This document shows positions 1 through 7,859 of a DNA stretch of 64,000 bases, in pieces (position 1 is the stretch's first letter; each line of letters opens with the position of its first letter). Under the pieces are notes generated by a model. The model was not told the origin of the DNA. It did not search any database and was given only the letters and a program-made list of their open reading frames with translations. The stretch comes from JAHWKV01 sp040905365 (lineage in GTDB: Bacteria > Actinomycetota > CADDZG01 > JAHWKV01): contig JBBDRQ010000083.1 of the NCBI GenBank assembly GCA_040905365.1, positions 4,175-68,174 on the forward strand, given 5' to 3'. A program made the position numbers and the translations under genes.

Positions 1-138
1 CCGTGGGCAGTGGAGGTGCAGCGCGTGGAGGATGCGGCTGCTGAGGCGCGCCGGGTGGGGGTGTTGCTCAATCAGGCGGTGGCGGCGCTGCACTCCACCG
101 GTGAGGCGCCCGACGAGCTGGACGATGCGGTGACCTGA
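1..138 (+). CDS. MobC-like plasmid mobilisation protein, C-terminal fragment
   Basis: The reading frame is open from the first base to a TGA at 136-138, giving 45 residues of a protein that begins outside the window. The stretch VLLNQAVAALHSTGEAPDEL resembles the C-terminal part of MobC-type relaxosome accessory proteins (the NLNQ...LN.TG pattern), which help the relaxase open DNA at oriT. The stop overlaps the ATG of the following relaxase gene (TGATG), the usual mobC-relaxase arrangement. The family call rests on this short motif plus context. Whether the upstream part is intact cannot be seen. Confidence 0.6.
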   Translation, partial: PWAVEVQRVEDAAAEARRVGVLLNQAVAALHSTGEAPDELDDAVT

Positions 139-506
139 TGGTGATCGCCAAGGTCTCGCGGCGCAGCAACCCCAAGGGGTTGATGCGCTATCTGCTCGGC
201 CCCGGCGCCGACGACCGCAACCCGCATCGTGATCCGCGGGTGATCGCATCGTGGCGCGGCGACCTCGAGGCGCGTCCCGAGCAGGCCACGCAGCTGGGCG
301 GTCAGCTGGACGAGCTCGCGCAGCGCCACGGGCACGGCGCGACGCCCAAGCGGGTGTGGCACGGGTCGCTGCGCGCCGCGCCGGGCGATCGGGTGTTGGG
401 CGAAGCCGAGTGGGCCGCGGCCGCCCAGCAGCTGGTGGCGGCCAACGGTCTGGAGGGGTGTCGGTGGGTGGCGGTGCGCCACGGCGATGACCACCTACCG
501 GCCTAG
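138..506 (+). pseudogene. Relaxase/mobilisation nuclease, N-terminal fragment only
   Basis: The 122 residues start MVIAKVSRR and run through a VWHGSLRA segment to RWVAVRHGDDHL, matching the N-terminal third of actinobacterial MobA/VirD2-type relaxases. In those proteins the motif RHxDDHxH supplies the metal-binding histidines. Here the frame leaves the family exactly inside that motif (HGDDH then L-P-A-stop), so the last histidine and the whole remaining protein are missing. The gene therefore cannot encode a working nuclease. The break coincides with the start of the next gene at 487; the shared bases GATGACCAC at the junction suggest a deletion between two short homologies (inference). Confidence 0.7.
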
Positions 507-879
507 CTGGGGGGTGGACAGCGACGGCGACACCGGCGAGCTGCCCACCCTCGACAACGCCGACCACGTCGAAGAGGCGACTGAAGCCGACCCCGACGAC
601 CGCTATAGCGACGTGTGCGCGTGGGTGACCCAGTGGGCACTGACAACCCTCCGCACCGCCGCACAGACCGGCGGACGGCGCTGGTGTGCCCAATCGGAGC
701 AGCACCCCGAAGCCGTCCTGCGGCTCACCCTCGCCTGGCAGATGTGGGAGCGCGCCCGCCACGACCCCGCCGCCTACACGAGCTGGCTGCTCGACACCTG
801 AAACCGCATGTGGGCCGCCCTCACCGCCACCGACGGCCCCTTCGCCGCCTGCACCCCACAGCGGCACGACGAGACATGA
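487..879 (+). pseudogene. DUF4913-type protein gene with internal stop
   Basis: Translation from ATG 487 gives an acidic N-terminus followed by a segment with the pattern WV...WC...HPEAVLRL..AWQMWE, which fits DUF4913, a small family of unknown function common on actinobacterial plasmids and integrative elements. A TGA at 799-801 ends the frame. The same frame then continues for 25 codons with MWAALTATDGPFAAC, the family's expected C-terminal end, to a TGA at 877-879. A single change (TGG to TGA would fit) therefore seems to have interrupted an otherwise complete gene. A shortened 104-residue product could still be made. It overlaps the end of the relaxase fragment by 20 bases. Confidence 0.6.
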
Positions 880-927
880 CGGTAAATAAGTGAGCGCAGA
901 ATGCCTCTACCTCATGTTGATAAGGCG

Positions 928-954
928 CTCCTCCGGGCCCCATGCCCGGAGGAG
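928..954. terminator. Strong hairpin, possible terminator of the mobile-element genes
   Basis: An 11-bp perfect inverted repeat (CTCCTCCGGGC / GCCCGGAGGAG) encloses a 5-base loop, and short flanking AGGC/GCCT complementarity may extend the stem. It lies about 50 bases after the DUF4913 remnant. There is no T-run, so a Rho-independent terminator is only one reading. The stretch 880-1075 holds no gene I can support. Confidence 0.4.
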
Positions 955-1075
955 CTGCCTCAGTGTCCACGCAGACGCGTCACCTTAATTGACGGTCAAC
1001 GTCACAGCCTTTCGGCTTGATCACGTACCCTCAGTAGTTCACTTCGATCTGGAACCACTAGGAGGGCTCCCACGC

Positions 1076-1501
1076 CTACTCGACCCCGTTGCTAGGGTAG
1101 CGCGACCTTCGGACCGAAGGCTCATGCCTTGGCTGGCATCCGTGACCACAGGAGCGCCGAACAGAAATTCCGAGCGCTCCCATCAGTCGGCGCGCCTTAT
1201 ACCAAAAGGTTTGCTTGTTGGCCGTAGGCGTGAACTGCCACCAAGTAACATTAATCCAGTAGTCCCCGCCTTTATACCAGGCCCGGCTACAGTAGGCGCG
1301 ACCGTTGAATGTGTTCTTCGAGCCGACTCGCACTCTCGGGTAGATTATGTTGTCTCCCCAGTCACCACCCGACCACATGTTGTCCACAGCACCAAATACA
1401 CCGATGACCTTTCCGCCACCTCCGCAATTCCAGTTCCCGACCACCACGTAGGCGTTGCCCGGGTACCACGCGTGCGCCGGCGGGGCCGTGGCAACGGTCA
1501 C
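1076..1501 (-). pseudogene. Small secreted protein gene, 5' end lost
   Basis: The minus-strand frame begins at a GTG with VTVATAPPAHA followed by WYPGN, which looks like the end of a signal peptide with an AHA cleavage site rather than a true N-terminus. The frame can be followed back only to a stop at 1529-1531, so the n-region and most of the hydrophobic core are missing. The mature part is rich in Trp, Gly, Asn and Tyr (for example VVGNWNCGGGGK and WSGGDWGDN) and has three cysteines in its first two thirds, as in small extracellular actinobacterial proteins. I do not recognise the family. The loss point coincides with the CRISPR-like repeat at 1511, so a rearrangement probably removed the promoter and signal sequence. 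Confidence 0.45.
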
Positions 1502-1510
1502 AGCCGCGTT

Positions 1511-1593
1511 GTCCCCGCGTGAGGAAGGTTATCCAAGGGCTTCCCTGCTTCGTCCGGGGACATGATCGTCCCCGCGTGAGCGCGGGTATTCCG
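1511..1593 (+). CRISPR. Relic of a type I-E CRISPR array (two repeats)
   Basis: Bases 1564-1593 read GATCGTCCCCGCGTGAGCGC then GGGTATTCCG, very close to the 28-30 nt repeats of actinobacterial type I-E arrays, with the diagnostic CCCGCG-TGAG-CGCGGG palindrome. A second, decayed copy starts at 1511 (GTCCCCGCGTGAG, then a diverged end). The two starts are 57 bases apart, close to the 61-base I-E period if about four bases were lost from the first repeat. No third repeat is seen at the expected places and no cas genes lie in the window. This is therefore a dead remnant or a displaced end of an array. Confidence 0.5.
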
Positions 1594-1664
1594 ATTGTGC
1601 CCTGGTGCCAGAAGTGGTGGCCGATCTGCTTGCCCGAGTAGCCGGCCGTGCTGGGCGATGGCAT

Positions 1665-2570
1665 TTAACCGGTGCTCCGCTGCTGCAGGTACCGCAGTAT
1701 TCCCCGGGCATTTAGGTCGTAGGAACAGCTGTACTCGAACTTCTCGACTACCTCGGGGTCCAGGTCGGGATAGAACTCCGGCCGGCGGGCTCGGAAGTCC
1801 TCGATCATCTCCTGCAGGCCGCCGCCGGCTGCGTAGACGCGCTCGGCTGCCTCTACCCACTGCGTGAAGCGCCGGGGCGCCTCCTCGAAGATCTCGTCCA
1901 CGTCGGGCGCCGGACCGTAGTGCGTGGGCAGGGCGCGGCCGGGTCCCAGTTTGCGTAGGCGCTGCGCGGTGTTGATGAGTAGCTCCAGGTCGAACTCAGG
2001 CGGAGGGGTTGCGGGGCGGACCACTCCGGCGTCGGGTACCCGCACGCCCAGGGCGTCGCCTACGAACAGGTCGCCGGAATCGGAGTCCAGCAGAGCCATC
2101 TGGTGCTTGGCGTGACCCGGCGCGTAGTGGGCCTCCAGGCGGCGGCCGCCACCCAGCTCAACGGCCGGACCGTCCTCGTCGATCGCAATGATCCGGTCGG
2201 GGTCGACCGGCAGCATCTGTCCCCACAGCTCCTCCATGTTGGGGTACAGGCGGGCCGCCGACGCCCATAAGCGGCTGGGGTCGGCCAGGTGCCGTGCTCC
2301 TTCTCGGCGGACGACCACCTTGGCCTCCGGGAAGCGGCGCGCCAAGTGGCCGGCGGCGCCGGCGTGGTCGAGGTGAATGTGGGTGAGCACGATCCAGGCA
2401 AGGCTGTCCACGCCCGCGGCATCCAGCGCGGAGAGGACGTGCTCTACGGAGGATCCGGGGCCGGTGTCGATTATCGCGGGGTTGGGCCCGGGCAGCAGGT
2501 ACACCGCGGTGATGCCGGCCCACCCGTGCATGTGGGTATCGAGGGTCTTTACTTCGGCGGGTTGGCTCAT
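1665..2570 (-). CDS. MBL-fold metallohydrolase
   Basis: A 301-residue metallo-beta-lactamase-fold hydrolase. The zinc motif HIHLDH sits at residues 64-69, preceded by the usual IIDTGPG strand at 33-39. Further ligand positions are visible: a His in APGHAKHQ (near 155), an Asp in FVGDALG (near 170) and a His in LPTHYGP (near 217). The layout, with a C-terminal helical extension of about 80 residues, resembles the glyoxalase-II-like/LACTB2-like group that cleaves thioesters or related small substrates in the cytosol. The true substrate cannot be read from sequence. It lies downstream of, and on the same strand as, the ABC-F gene, about 95 bases away. Confidence 0.8.
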   Translation of the reverse strand: MSQPAEVKTLDTHMHGWAGITAVYLLPGPNPAIIDTGPGSSVEHVLSALDAAGVDSLAWIVLTHIHLDHAGAAGHLARRFPEAKVVVRREGARHLADPSRLWASAARLYPNMEELWGQMLPVDPDRIIAIDEDGPAVELGGGRRLEAHYAPGHAKHQMALLDSDSGDLFVGDALGVRVPDAGVVRPATPPPEFDLELLINTAQRLRKLGPGRALPTHYGPAPDVDEIFEEAPRRFTQWVEAAERVYAAGGGLQEMIEDFRARRPEFYPDLDPEVVEKFEYSCSYDLNARGILRYLQQRSTG

Positions 2571-2665
2571 GTAGTCGGTCCAGGTTTGATCGAAAGTGTC
2601 GGCAGTGCCATGGTACCGACATCGCCGAGTCGCTTCAGCGGCCCCCGGCGAGATGGTTTGGGCGC

Positions 2666-4462
2666 CTACCCCCGGTCTAACCTCTCGAGTTCCTCCGACA
2701 GCTGCAGCCAGCGGGTTTCCAGCTCTGAGTGCTTGGCGGTCAGCTCCTCAAGAGCCTTGACAAGGGTTGCCAGGCCCTCGTAGTCGGTCTGGTCGTGTTC
2801 GGCTACCGCCCGGCTCGCCTGCTGTACCTGCCCGGGAAGCTTTTGGAGCTGGCGCTCGACCGACGCCATCTTCTTTGCGGCGCGGCGCCGATCCGCTACG
2901 TCGGACTTGGGGCGAGGCGCTGCCGTGCCGGCCCCCGATGCCGCTCCGGCGCGGCCGATGGAGTCCCTGCGTAACTTCAGGTACTGCTCCACGCCTCCCG
3001 GTAGGTGCCGGAGGCGTCCGTCCAGCAGGGCGTACTGCTGATCGGTGACGCGCTCGATGAGGTACCGGTCATGGGAGGCCACCAGCAGGGTGCCCGGCCA
3101 CGAGTCGAGCAGGTCCTCCATGGCGGTCAGCATGTCGATGTCCAGGTCGTTGGACGGCTCGTCCAGGATCAGGACGTTGGGTTCGTCCAGCAGGGTGAGC
3201 AGCAGGTGCAGCCGGCGCTTCTGGCCGCCGGACAGCCGCCCGACGGGGCTGGACAGCTTGGCGCTTTCGAAGCCCAGGCCCTCCAGGAGCTGCGCCGGGG
3301 TCATCTGCTTGCCGCCGGCCGAGTACGAGGTCCTGTATTCGGCTATGACGTCGCTGACCCGCCGGTGGGCCACCTCGTTGAGATCGTCGGGCTCCTGGCT
3401 CAAGGTGGCGATCTTGACGGTTTTGCCGTGCTTGACCTCACCGTGGGTGGGCGGGAGCTCTCCGGTTATCAGGCGCAGCAAGGTGGTCTTGCCGGCGCCG
3501 TTGGCGCCCAGTATCCCGGTCCGCTCGCCGGGGCCGATGCGCCACTCGATGTTGTGCAAAATCTCGTTATCCCCGAACGCCACCGAAGCGTTCAGCAGGC
3601 TCACCGCCTCGCGCCCCAAGCGCGCGCTGGCCAGCTTTTTGAGCTCGACCTGATCGCGCGGTGGGGGCTCGTCGGCGATCAGGTCCTCGGCGGCCTCTAC
3701 CCGGAACTTGGGCTTGGTGGTGCGCGCCGGGGGCCCTCTGCGCAGCCAGGCCAGCTCCTTGCGCATCAGGTTCTGCCGCTTGCGCTCAACGACGGCGGCC
3801 ATGCGGTCTCGTTCAACCCGCTGCAAGACGTACGCCGAGTAGCCTCCTTCGAACGGGTCTACGACGCGGTCGTGAACCTCCCAGGTCGCGGTGGACACCT
3901 CGTCGAGAAACCAGCGGTCGTGAGTGACCACCAGCAGCGCCCCTGATCCCGCCGGCCATCGCCCTTTGAGGTGGGCGGCCAACCAGGTGATTGCGTCGAC
4001 ATCCAGGTGGTTGGTGGGCTCATCGAGCAGCAGAATGTCGGGCTCGGTGACCAATACCTTGGCCAGGTCGACCCGCCGCCGCTGGCCCCCGCTGAGGTGG
4101 CCGACTTCACCGGTCCAGGGCAGCTCGGAGACGAGGGCATCGACAATCTGCCGGATTCTAGGGTCGCGGGCCCAAACGTGGTCTGGGACGTCGCCTACAA
4201 CGGAATGACCTACGGTTAGTTGCGAGTCGAGGGAATCGGACTGCTCGAGCATCCCTACGGTGGTGCCCCGGCGCAGGGTGACGCGCCCGCCGTCCGGTTG
4301 CACCCTGCCGGCCAGCAGCTTAAGCAGGGTGGACTTGCCCTCGCCGTTGCGTCCGACGATGCCGGTTCGGTCGCCCTGTTCCACGCCCAGAGTCACCGAC
4401 TCGAAAAGGACGCCGGTCTGGTGCTTGAGGTGGAGGTTCTCGGCCCCCAGTAGATGTCCCAT
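2666..4462 (-). CDS. ABC-F family ATPase (Uup/EttA-like)
   Basis: A 598-residue soluble protein with two ABC ATPase domains and no membrane segments, the hallmark of ABC-F proteins that act on ribosomes. Domain 1 has Walker A GRNGEGKST (37-45), signature LSGGQRRR (123-130) and Walker B with LLLDEPTNHLD (144-154). Domain 2 has GANGAGKTT (319-327), LSGGQKRR (410-417) and LDEPSNDLD (433-441). The basic linker of about 80 residues between the domains is the P-site tRNA interaction motif. The last 75 residues are charged and helical, as in the Uup-type C-terminal coiled coil. The role is probably rescue of stalled ribosomes, with antibiotic protection an alternative. It starts with ATG at 4462. 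Confidence 0.9.
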   Translation of the reverse strand: MGHLLGAENLHLKHQTGVLFESVTLGVEQGDRTGIVGRNGEGKSTLLKLLAGRVQPDGGRVTLRRGTTVGMLEQSDSLDSQLTVGHSVVGDVPDHVWARDPRIRQIVDALVSELPWTGEVGHLSGGQRRRVDLAKVLVTEPDILLLDEPTNHLDVDAITWLAAHLKGRWPAGSGALLVVTHDRWFLDEVSTATWEVHDRVVDPFEGGYSAYVLQRVERDRMAAVVERKRQNLMRKELAWLRRGPPARTTKPKFRVEAAEDLIADEPPPRDQVELKKLASARLGREAVSLLNASVAFGDNEILHNIEWRIGPGERTGILGANGAGKTTLLRLITGELPPTHGEVKHGKTVKIATLSQEPDDLNEVAHRRVSDVIAEYRTSYSAGGKQMTPAQLLEGLGFESAKLSSPVGRLSGGQKRRLHLLLTLLDEPNVLILDEPSNDLDIDMLTAMEDLLDSWPGTLLVASHDRYLIERVTDQQYALLDGRLRHLPGGVEQYLKLRRDSIGRAGAASGAGTAAPRPKSDVADRRRAAKKMASVERQLQKLPGQVQQASRAVAEHDQTDYEGLATLVKALEELTAKHSELETRWLQLSEELERLDRG

Positions 4463-4600
4463 GGGTTACAGATTACGCAACACCGAGGCTTTCGCCGCGT
4501 GGAGGGTGAGCCAAGGCTCTGCCGTGCAGGCTTAAGCTGGGGTTACGGCAGGTTGATATTGGGAAGGTTTACTAAAGGTTGACTAACGGAGGTGGGCCGC

Positions 4601-5137
4601 TTGCGAACAAAGTTGCTGATGATTGTCTTATTGGTGGCCGGTGCAGCGTGCGCTCCCGAGGAGGGGCCCGAGGCGGCGGCTAGCCCGTCGCCCACCTCGG
4701 CCGTATCCAGCCCCTTGCCGACCGAGGCGGCGGTACAAGACGTCGAAATCTATCTTCACTCGGGCAACGACGAGGATTGCGCTGAGGTTGTCGGGGTGCA
4801 GCGCGAGGTCGATGAGTCAACGCTGACCGCGGCCATGGAGCAGTTGCTGGCCGGTCCTACGGAGGGGGAAGCCGCGCAAGGTTTGGGCGGCTGGTTTTCC
4901 GGGGAAACCGAATCGATGTTGATCTCGGCCGAGATAGACGGTGACGTGGCCCGGGTGGACTTCGAGGACTTCCGGGACGTGATCCCCAACGCCTCCACGT
5001 CCTGCGGGAGCGCCATGCTGCTGGCGCAGTTGGACTCCACAGCCGAGCAATTCGATGTGTCCGGCACCCTCTACTCCATCGAGGGGGAGCCGCAGACCTT
5101 CTACGAATGGCTTCAGCTGGGCACTCCCGACCTGTAG
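4601..5137 (+). CDS. GerMN-domain lipoprotein
   Basis: A 178-residue exported protein. A hydrophobic leader (LLMIVLLVAGAAC) ends in a lipobox-like AAC, followed by a low-complexity Pro/Ser/Thr linker, so it is probably anchored to the outer face of the membrane. The folded part (about residues 50-170) fits the GerMN domain, with VEIYLH, a central LLAGPTEGE segment and a final TLYSIEGEPQTFYEW. GerMN proteins occur in spore germination and in actinobacterial envelope lipoproteins such as LpqB, but the exact role is unknown. I prefer TTG 4601 because GGAGG at 4588-4592 lies 8 bases before it; GTG 4592 overlaps that ribosome site. Confidence 0.75.
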   Translation: MRTKLLMIVLLVAGAACAPEEGPEAAASPSPTSAVSSPLPTEAAVQDVEIYLHSGNDEDCAEVVGVQREVDESTLTAAMEQLLAGPTEGEAAQGLGGWFSGETESMLISAEIDGDVARVDFEDFRDVIPNASTSCGSAMLLAQLDSTAEQFDVSGTLYSIEGEPQTFYEWLQLGTPDL

Positions 5138-5160
5138 AGATCACGTTACTCTTAGACCTC

Positions 5161-6285
5161 ATGCCCAAGCCGCCCCGTAAAGCCCAACCCGGACGTCCGC
5201 GGCCCCAGCCCGCCGGCCGCCCGCGTCCCGCCGGGCCGGGTGGGGGCAAGGCGACGGGATCCAAGAAGCCGTTCAACCGGCCGCCGGGCGCGGGAAACAA
5301 ACCCCGGGGCTCCTCGGAGGTCAAGCCGGCAAAGCCGCCTGCGGACGGCGCCAAGCCTCAACCCCGGGCTCCGCGGCCCGAGGCGCCCAAGGGCCGCCCT
5401 CCCGCCCGCAAGGCGGTTCGGCCGGGCCCACCCAAGGCCGGATCCGCTACCGAACGGGGTCGGGCCAGACCGGCGGGCCGGCCGGGTGAAGGCTCCGGTC
5501 CCGGGCGGCCGCCGGGGTTCAAAGCCAAGCCCGGCGGTAAACCCGGGCCTCGCTCAGCAGGCGCCGGCGACAAGAAGCGATCCGGGTACCGGCCCCGGCC
5601 GATACACAATAAGCGTCCGGAAGGCAACGGAGCGCGACTGACCGCCGATCAAGTCCGCGACCTGCCCCGCCAGTGGGTGAGGGAGATAGAGCAAACCGCG
5701 CGGGAGTCGATGGGCCCCGCGGTGGCGGCCGCGGTGGCTGCGGCTTTGGAGGCGTTTGCAGGAGGGGATTTCGAGGCCGCGGCCAAGCTTGCGGCGCAGG
5801 CCAAGGCCGACGCACCGCGCTCGGCGATGATCCAGGAAGTTTTGGGGCTCTCGCTGTACCACCTGGGACGGTGGAAGCAGGCCCTAACCGAGCTGATGTC
5901 CTACCGGCGCATAAGCGGCTTGCTGGACCAGAACCACGTGATCGCCGACTGCTACCGAGCGCTGGACCGGCCGGAGAAGGCCAGCGAAATTTGCGCGGAG
6001 GTAACCAAGACCGACGTTGCCGAGGAGGTGTGGGCGGAAACCATGATCGTGGCTGCGGGCGCGCTGGCCGACCGGAGCGATCTGGGCCGGGCGCTGCGCA
6101 CGCTGGCCAGGGCGGAGTTGAATCCCGCGGCGGTGGAGCCGTTTCATCTGAGGCTTTGGTACGTTCGAGCCGACCTGCTGGAAAGAATCGGGCGGGCAGA
6201 CGAGGCCGCGCAGATGTGGGAGCGCATCGTGGCCGAGGATCCGGACTTTTTCGATGCAGAGGAACGCATGCAGGCGAGCCGGTAA
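5161..6285 (+). CDS. TPR protein with long basic disordered N-terminal tail
   Basis: A 374-residue protein in two parts. Residues 1 to about 160 are almost only Pro, Arg, Gly, Lys and Ala, strongly positive and surely disordered. From about residue 170 (LTADQVRDLPRQWVREIEQ) it becomes helical with tetratricopeptide-like repeats (EAFAGGDFEAAAKLAAQAK, LGLSLYHLGRWKQAL, ERIGRADEAAQMWERIV). Such TPR proteins sit next to the tlyA region in many actinobacteria; the tail suggests binding to nucleic acid or an acidic surface (inference). I chose ATG 5161, where the tail begins. A TACTCT box at 5147-5152 suggests leaderless transcription. Its stop overlaps an ATG at 6285, but the next gene's real start is at 6309. 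Confidence 0.75.
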   Translation: MPKPPRKAQPGRPRPQPAGRPRPAGPGGGKATGSKKPFNRPPGAGNKPRGSSEVKPAKPPADGAKPQPRAPRPEAPKGRPPARKAVRPGPPKAGSATERGRARPAGRPGEGSGPGRPPGFKAKPGGKPGPRSAGAGDKKRSGYRPRPIHNKRPEGNGARLTADQVRDLPRQWVREIEQTARESMGPAVAAAVAAALEAFAGGDFEAAAKLAAQAKADAPRSAMIQEVLGLSLYHLGRWKQALTELMSYRRISGLLDQNHVIADCYRALDRPEKASEICAEVTKTDVAEEVWAETMIVAAGALADRSDLGRALRTLARAELNPAAVEPFHLRLWYVRADLLERIGRADEAAQMWERIVAEDPDFFDAEERMQASR

Positions 6286-6308
6286 TGGGGCTTGATAGGA
6301 GGGCGCAT

Positions 6309-7844
6309 ATGGCAGATACGGCAGGAGCGAAGCGCATGGTGGGAGACATCATGAGCGCCCCGGTGGTCACCGCGACCAGGGAGTCGACGGTGCAAGACGC
6401 CGCGGCACACATGCAAAGCGCCCGGGTAGGTGCGGTCGTGGTCGTCGAGGGTGAAAGGCCGGTAGGCATATTCACCGAACGTGACTTGATCGAGTTTGCG
6501 GCCACCGGCCGGGATGCCTCGGCCGAGCTGGTGGGCGACTTGATGGTCAAGGACTTGGAGACCGTGGCGCCCGATACCGAAGTAACGCAGGCCTTCGACC
6601 AGTTTGCCGAGCTCAGGTACCGGCACATACCGGTGGTCGACGGCGCCCGCTTGGTGGGGATCGTGTCGGTGCGCGACCTGATGAAGATTGCACAGATCCG
6701 CCCGGTGGGTACCCCGGCGGTCGACGTGCCGAAAGGTCTCAAGGGCGTGGTGGTAGCCGAAACCGAGGTCGGCGATGTGCGGGGCACCGAGGGCTTCTAC
6801 CATTACCGCCAGTACAGTGCGGTCGATCTGTCCGAAAAGCGCAGCTTGGAGGAAGCCTGGTTCCTACTGTACGAGGGAAGGCTGCCCGACGCGGGTGAGT
6901 TGGAGCGCTTCCGCGCAGAGATTCGGCCGGCAAGAGTTATTCCGCCCGAGGTCAAGCAGATGCTGCCGGCGGTGGCGGGCGCGGGAACCTTCGTGCCCTT
7001 AAGCGCCCTGCGCACGGGGGTGTCGTTGACCACCGCGGTCTGGGGCTTCGGGTCCTGGCTGGACAGCGAAATGGACCAGATGAAGCAGGATGCGCTTCGG
7101 GTGTCGGCGGTGATTCCGACGCTGGTTGCCGCGCTGAACCGGATCCATCAGGGCAAGGAGCCGATAGATCCGCACCCCGCGCTGAACCACGCCGCCAACT
7201 ATCTGTACATGCTGACCGGGGAAGAGCCTTCCGAGGCTCACGCCCGGGCAATTGAGGTGTATCTGACCTCCACCATCGACCACGGCTTCAACGCCTCTAC
7301 CTTTACCGGACGGGTCGTGGCGTCCACGGGTGCCGACTTGGGAGCGGCGGTCGTGGCGGCCATCGGCTCCTTGTCGGGGCCGCTGCACGGCGGTGCCCCC
7401 AGCCGGGCGCTGGACATGCTCGACGAGATCAAGACCGAGGATCAGGTGGATGAGTGGGTTCGCGCGGCGATGACCAAAGGGGGCCGCATTATGGGGTTCG
7501 GCCACCCCGTCTACAAGACGGAGGATCCTCGATCGGTCATGCTCCGCCGCCTGGCCGAGGATCTGGAAGCTCCTCGTATCGAGTTTGCAAAGCACGTGGA
7601 AAAGCGAGTTATCGAGATCCTCGATGAGTTAAAGCCCGGACGGCAGTTGCGCACCAACGTCGAGTTCTACGCGGCCATCGTGATGGAGACCATCGGCTTG
7701 ACCCCGTCGCTGTTCACGCCGACGTTTGCCTGCAGCAGGGTGATCGGCTGGACGGCCCACATCCTGGAGCAGGCCGCGGACAATCGCATCATTCGTCCCA
7801 GTGGTCGCTACATTGGACCGCCGCCGCCGCAACCGTTGGATTGA
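6309..7844 (+). CDS. Citrate synthase with N-terminal CBS-domain pair
   Basis: A 511-residue fusion. Residues 10-130 are a CBS (Bateman) pair: VGDIMSAPVVTATREST...GIFTERDLIEF and VGDLMVKDLETVAPDTEV...LVGIVSVRDLMKIAQ. The rest is a citrate synthase-type enzyme with PLHGGAPSRALDML, GFGHPVYKTEDPRS and a C-terminus TAHILEQ...RPSGRYIGP, closest in my memory to the actinobacterial CitA (citrate synthase 2) type. The usual catalytic Asp (NVDFY) is Glu here (NVEFY), which I believe is normal for that branch. It should join oxaloacetate and acetyl-CoA, with the CBS pair sensing an adenine nucleotide (inference). AGGAGG at 6297-6302 decides the ATG at 6309. Confidence 0.85.
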   Translation: MADTAGAKRMVGDIMSAPVVTATRESTVQDAAAHMQSARVGAVVVVEGERPVGIFTERDLIEFAATGRDASAELVGDLMVKDLETVAPDTEVTQAFDQFAELRYRHIPVVDGARLVGIVSVRDLMKIAQIRPVGTPAVDVPKGLKGVVVAETEVGDVRGTEGFYHYRQYSAVDLSEKRSLEEAWFLLYEGRLPDAGELERFRAEIRPARVIPPEVKQMLPAVAGAGTFVPLSALRTGVSLTTAVWGFGSWLDSEMDQMKQDALRVSAVIPTLVAALNRIHQGKEPIDPHPALNHAANYLYMLTGEEPSEAHARAIEVYLTSTIDHGFNASTFTGRVVASTGADLGAAVVAAIGSLSGPLHGGAPSRALDMLDEIKTEDQVDEWVRAAMTKGGRIMGFGHPVYKTEDPRSVMLRRLAEDLEAPRIEFAKHVEKRVIEILDELKPGRQLRTNVEFYAAIVMETIGLTPSLFTPTFACSRVIGWTAHILEQAADNRIIRPSGRYIGPPPPQPLD

Positions 7845-7859
7845 AAAGGCGGCGAGAGG

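Noticed and set aside
3005..3946. Long plus-strand open frame opposite the ABC-F gene
   Set aside because: It is antisense to clear Walker and signature motifs; the length comes from high GC.
5673..6308. Upstream open extension of the citrate synthase frame
   Set aside because: It overlaps the TPR gene in another frame, is low complexity, and AGGAGG at 6297 fixes the start at 6309.
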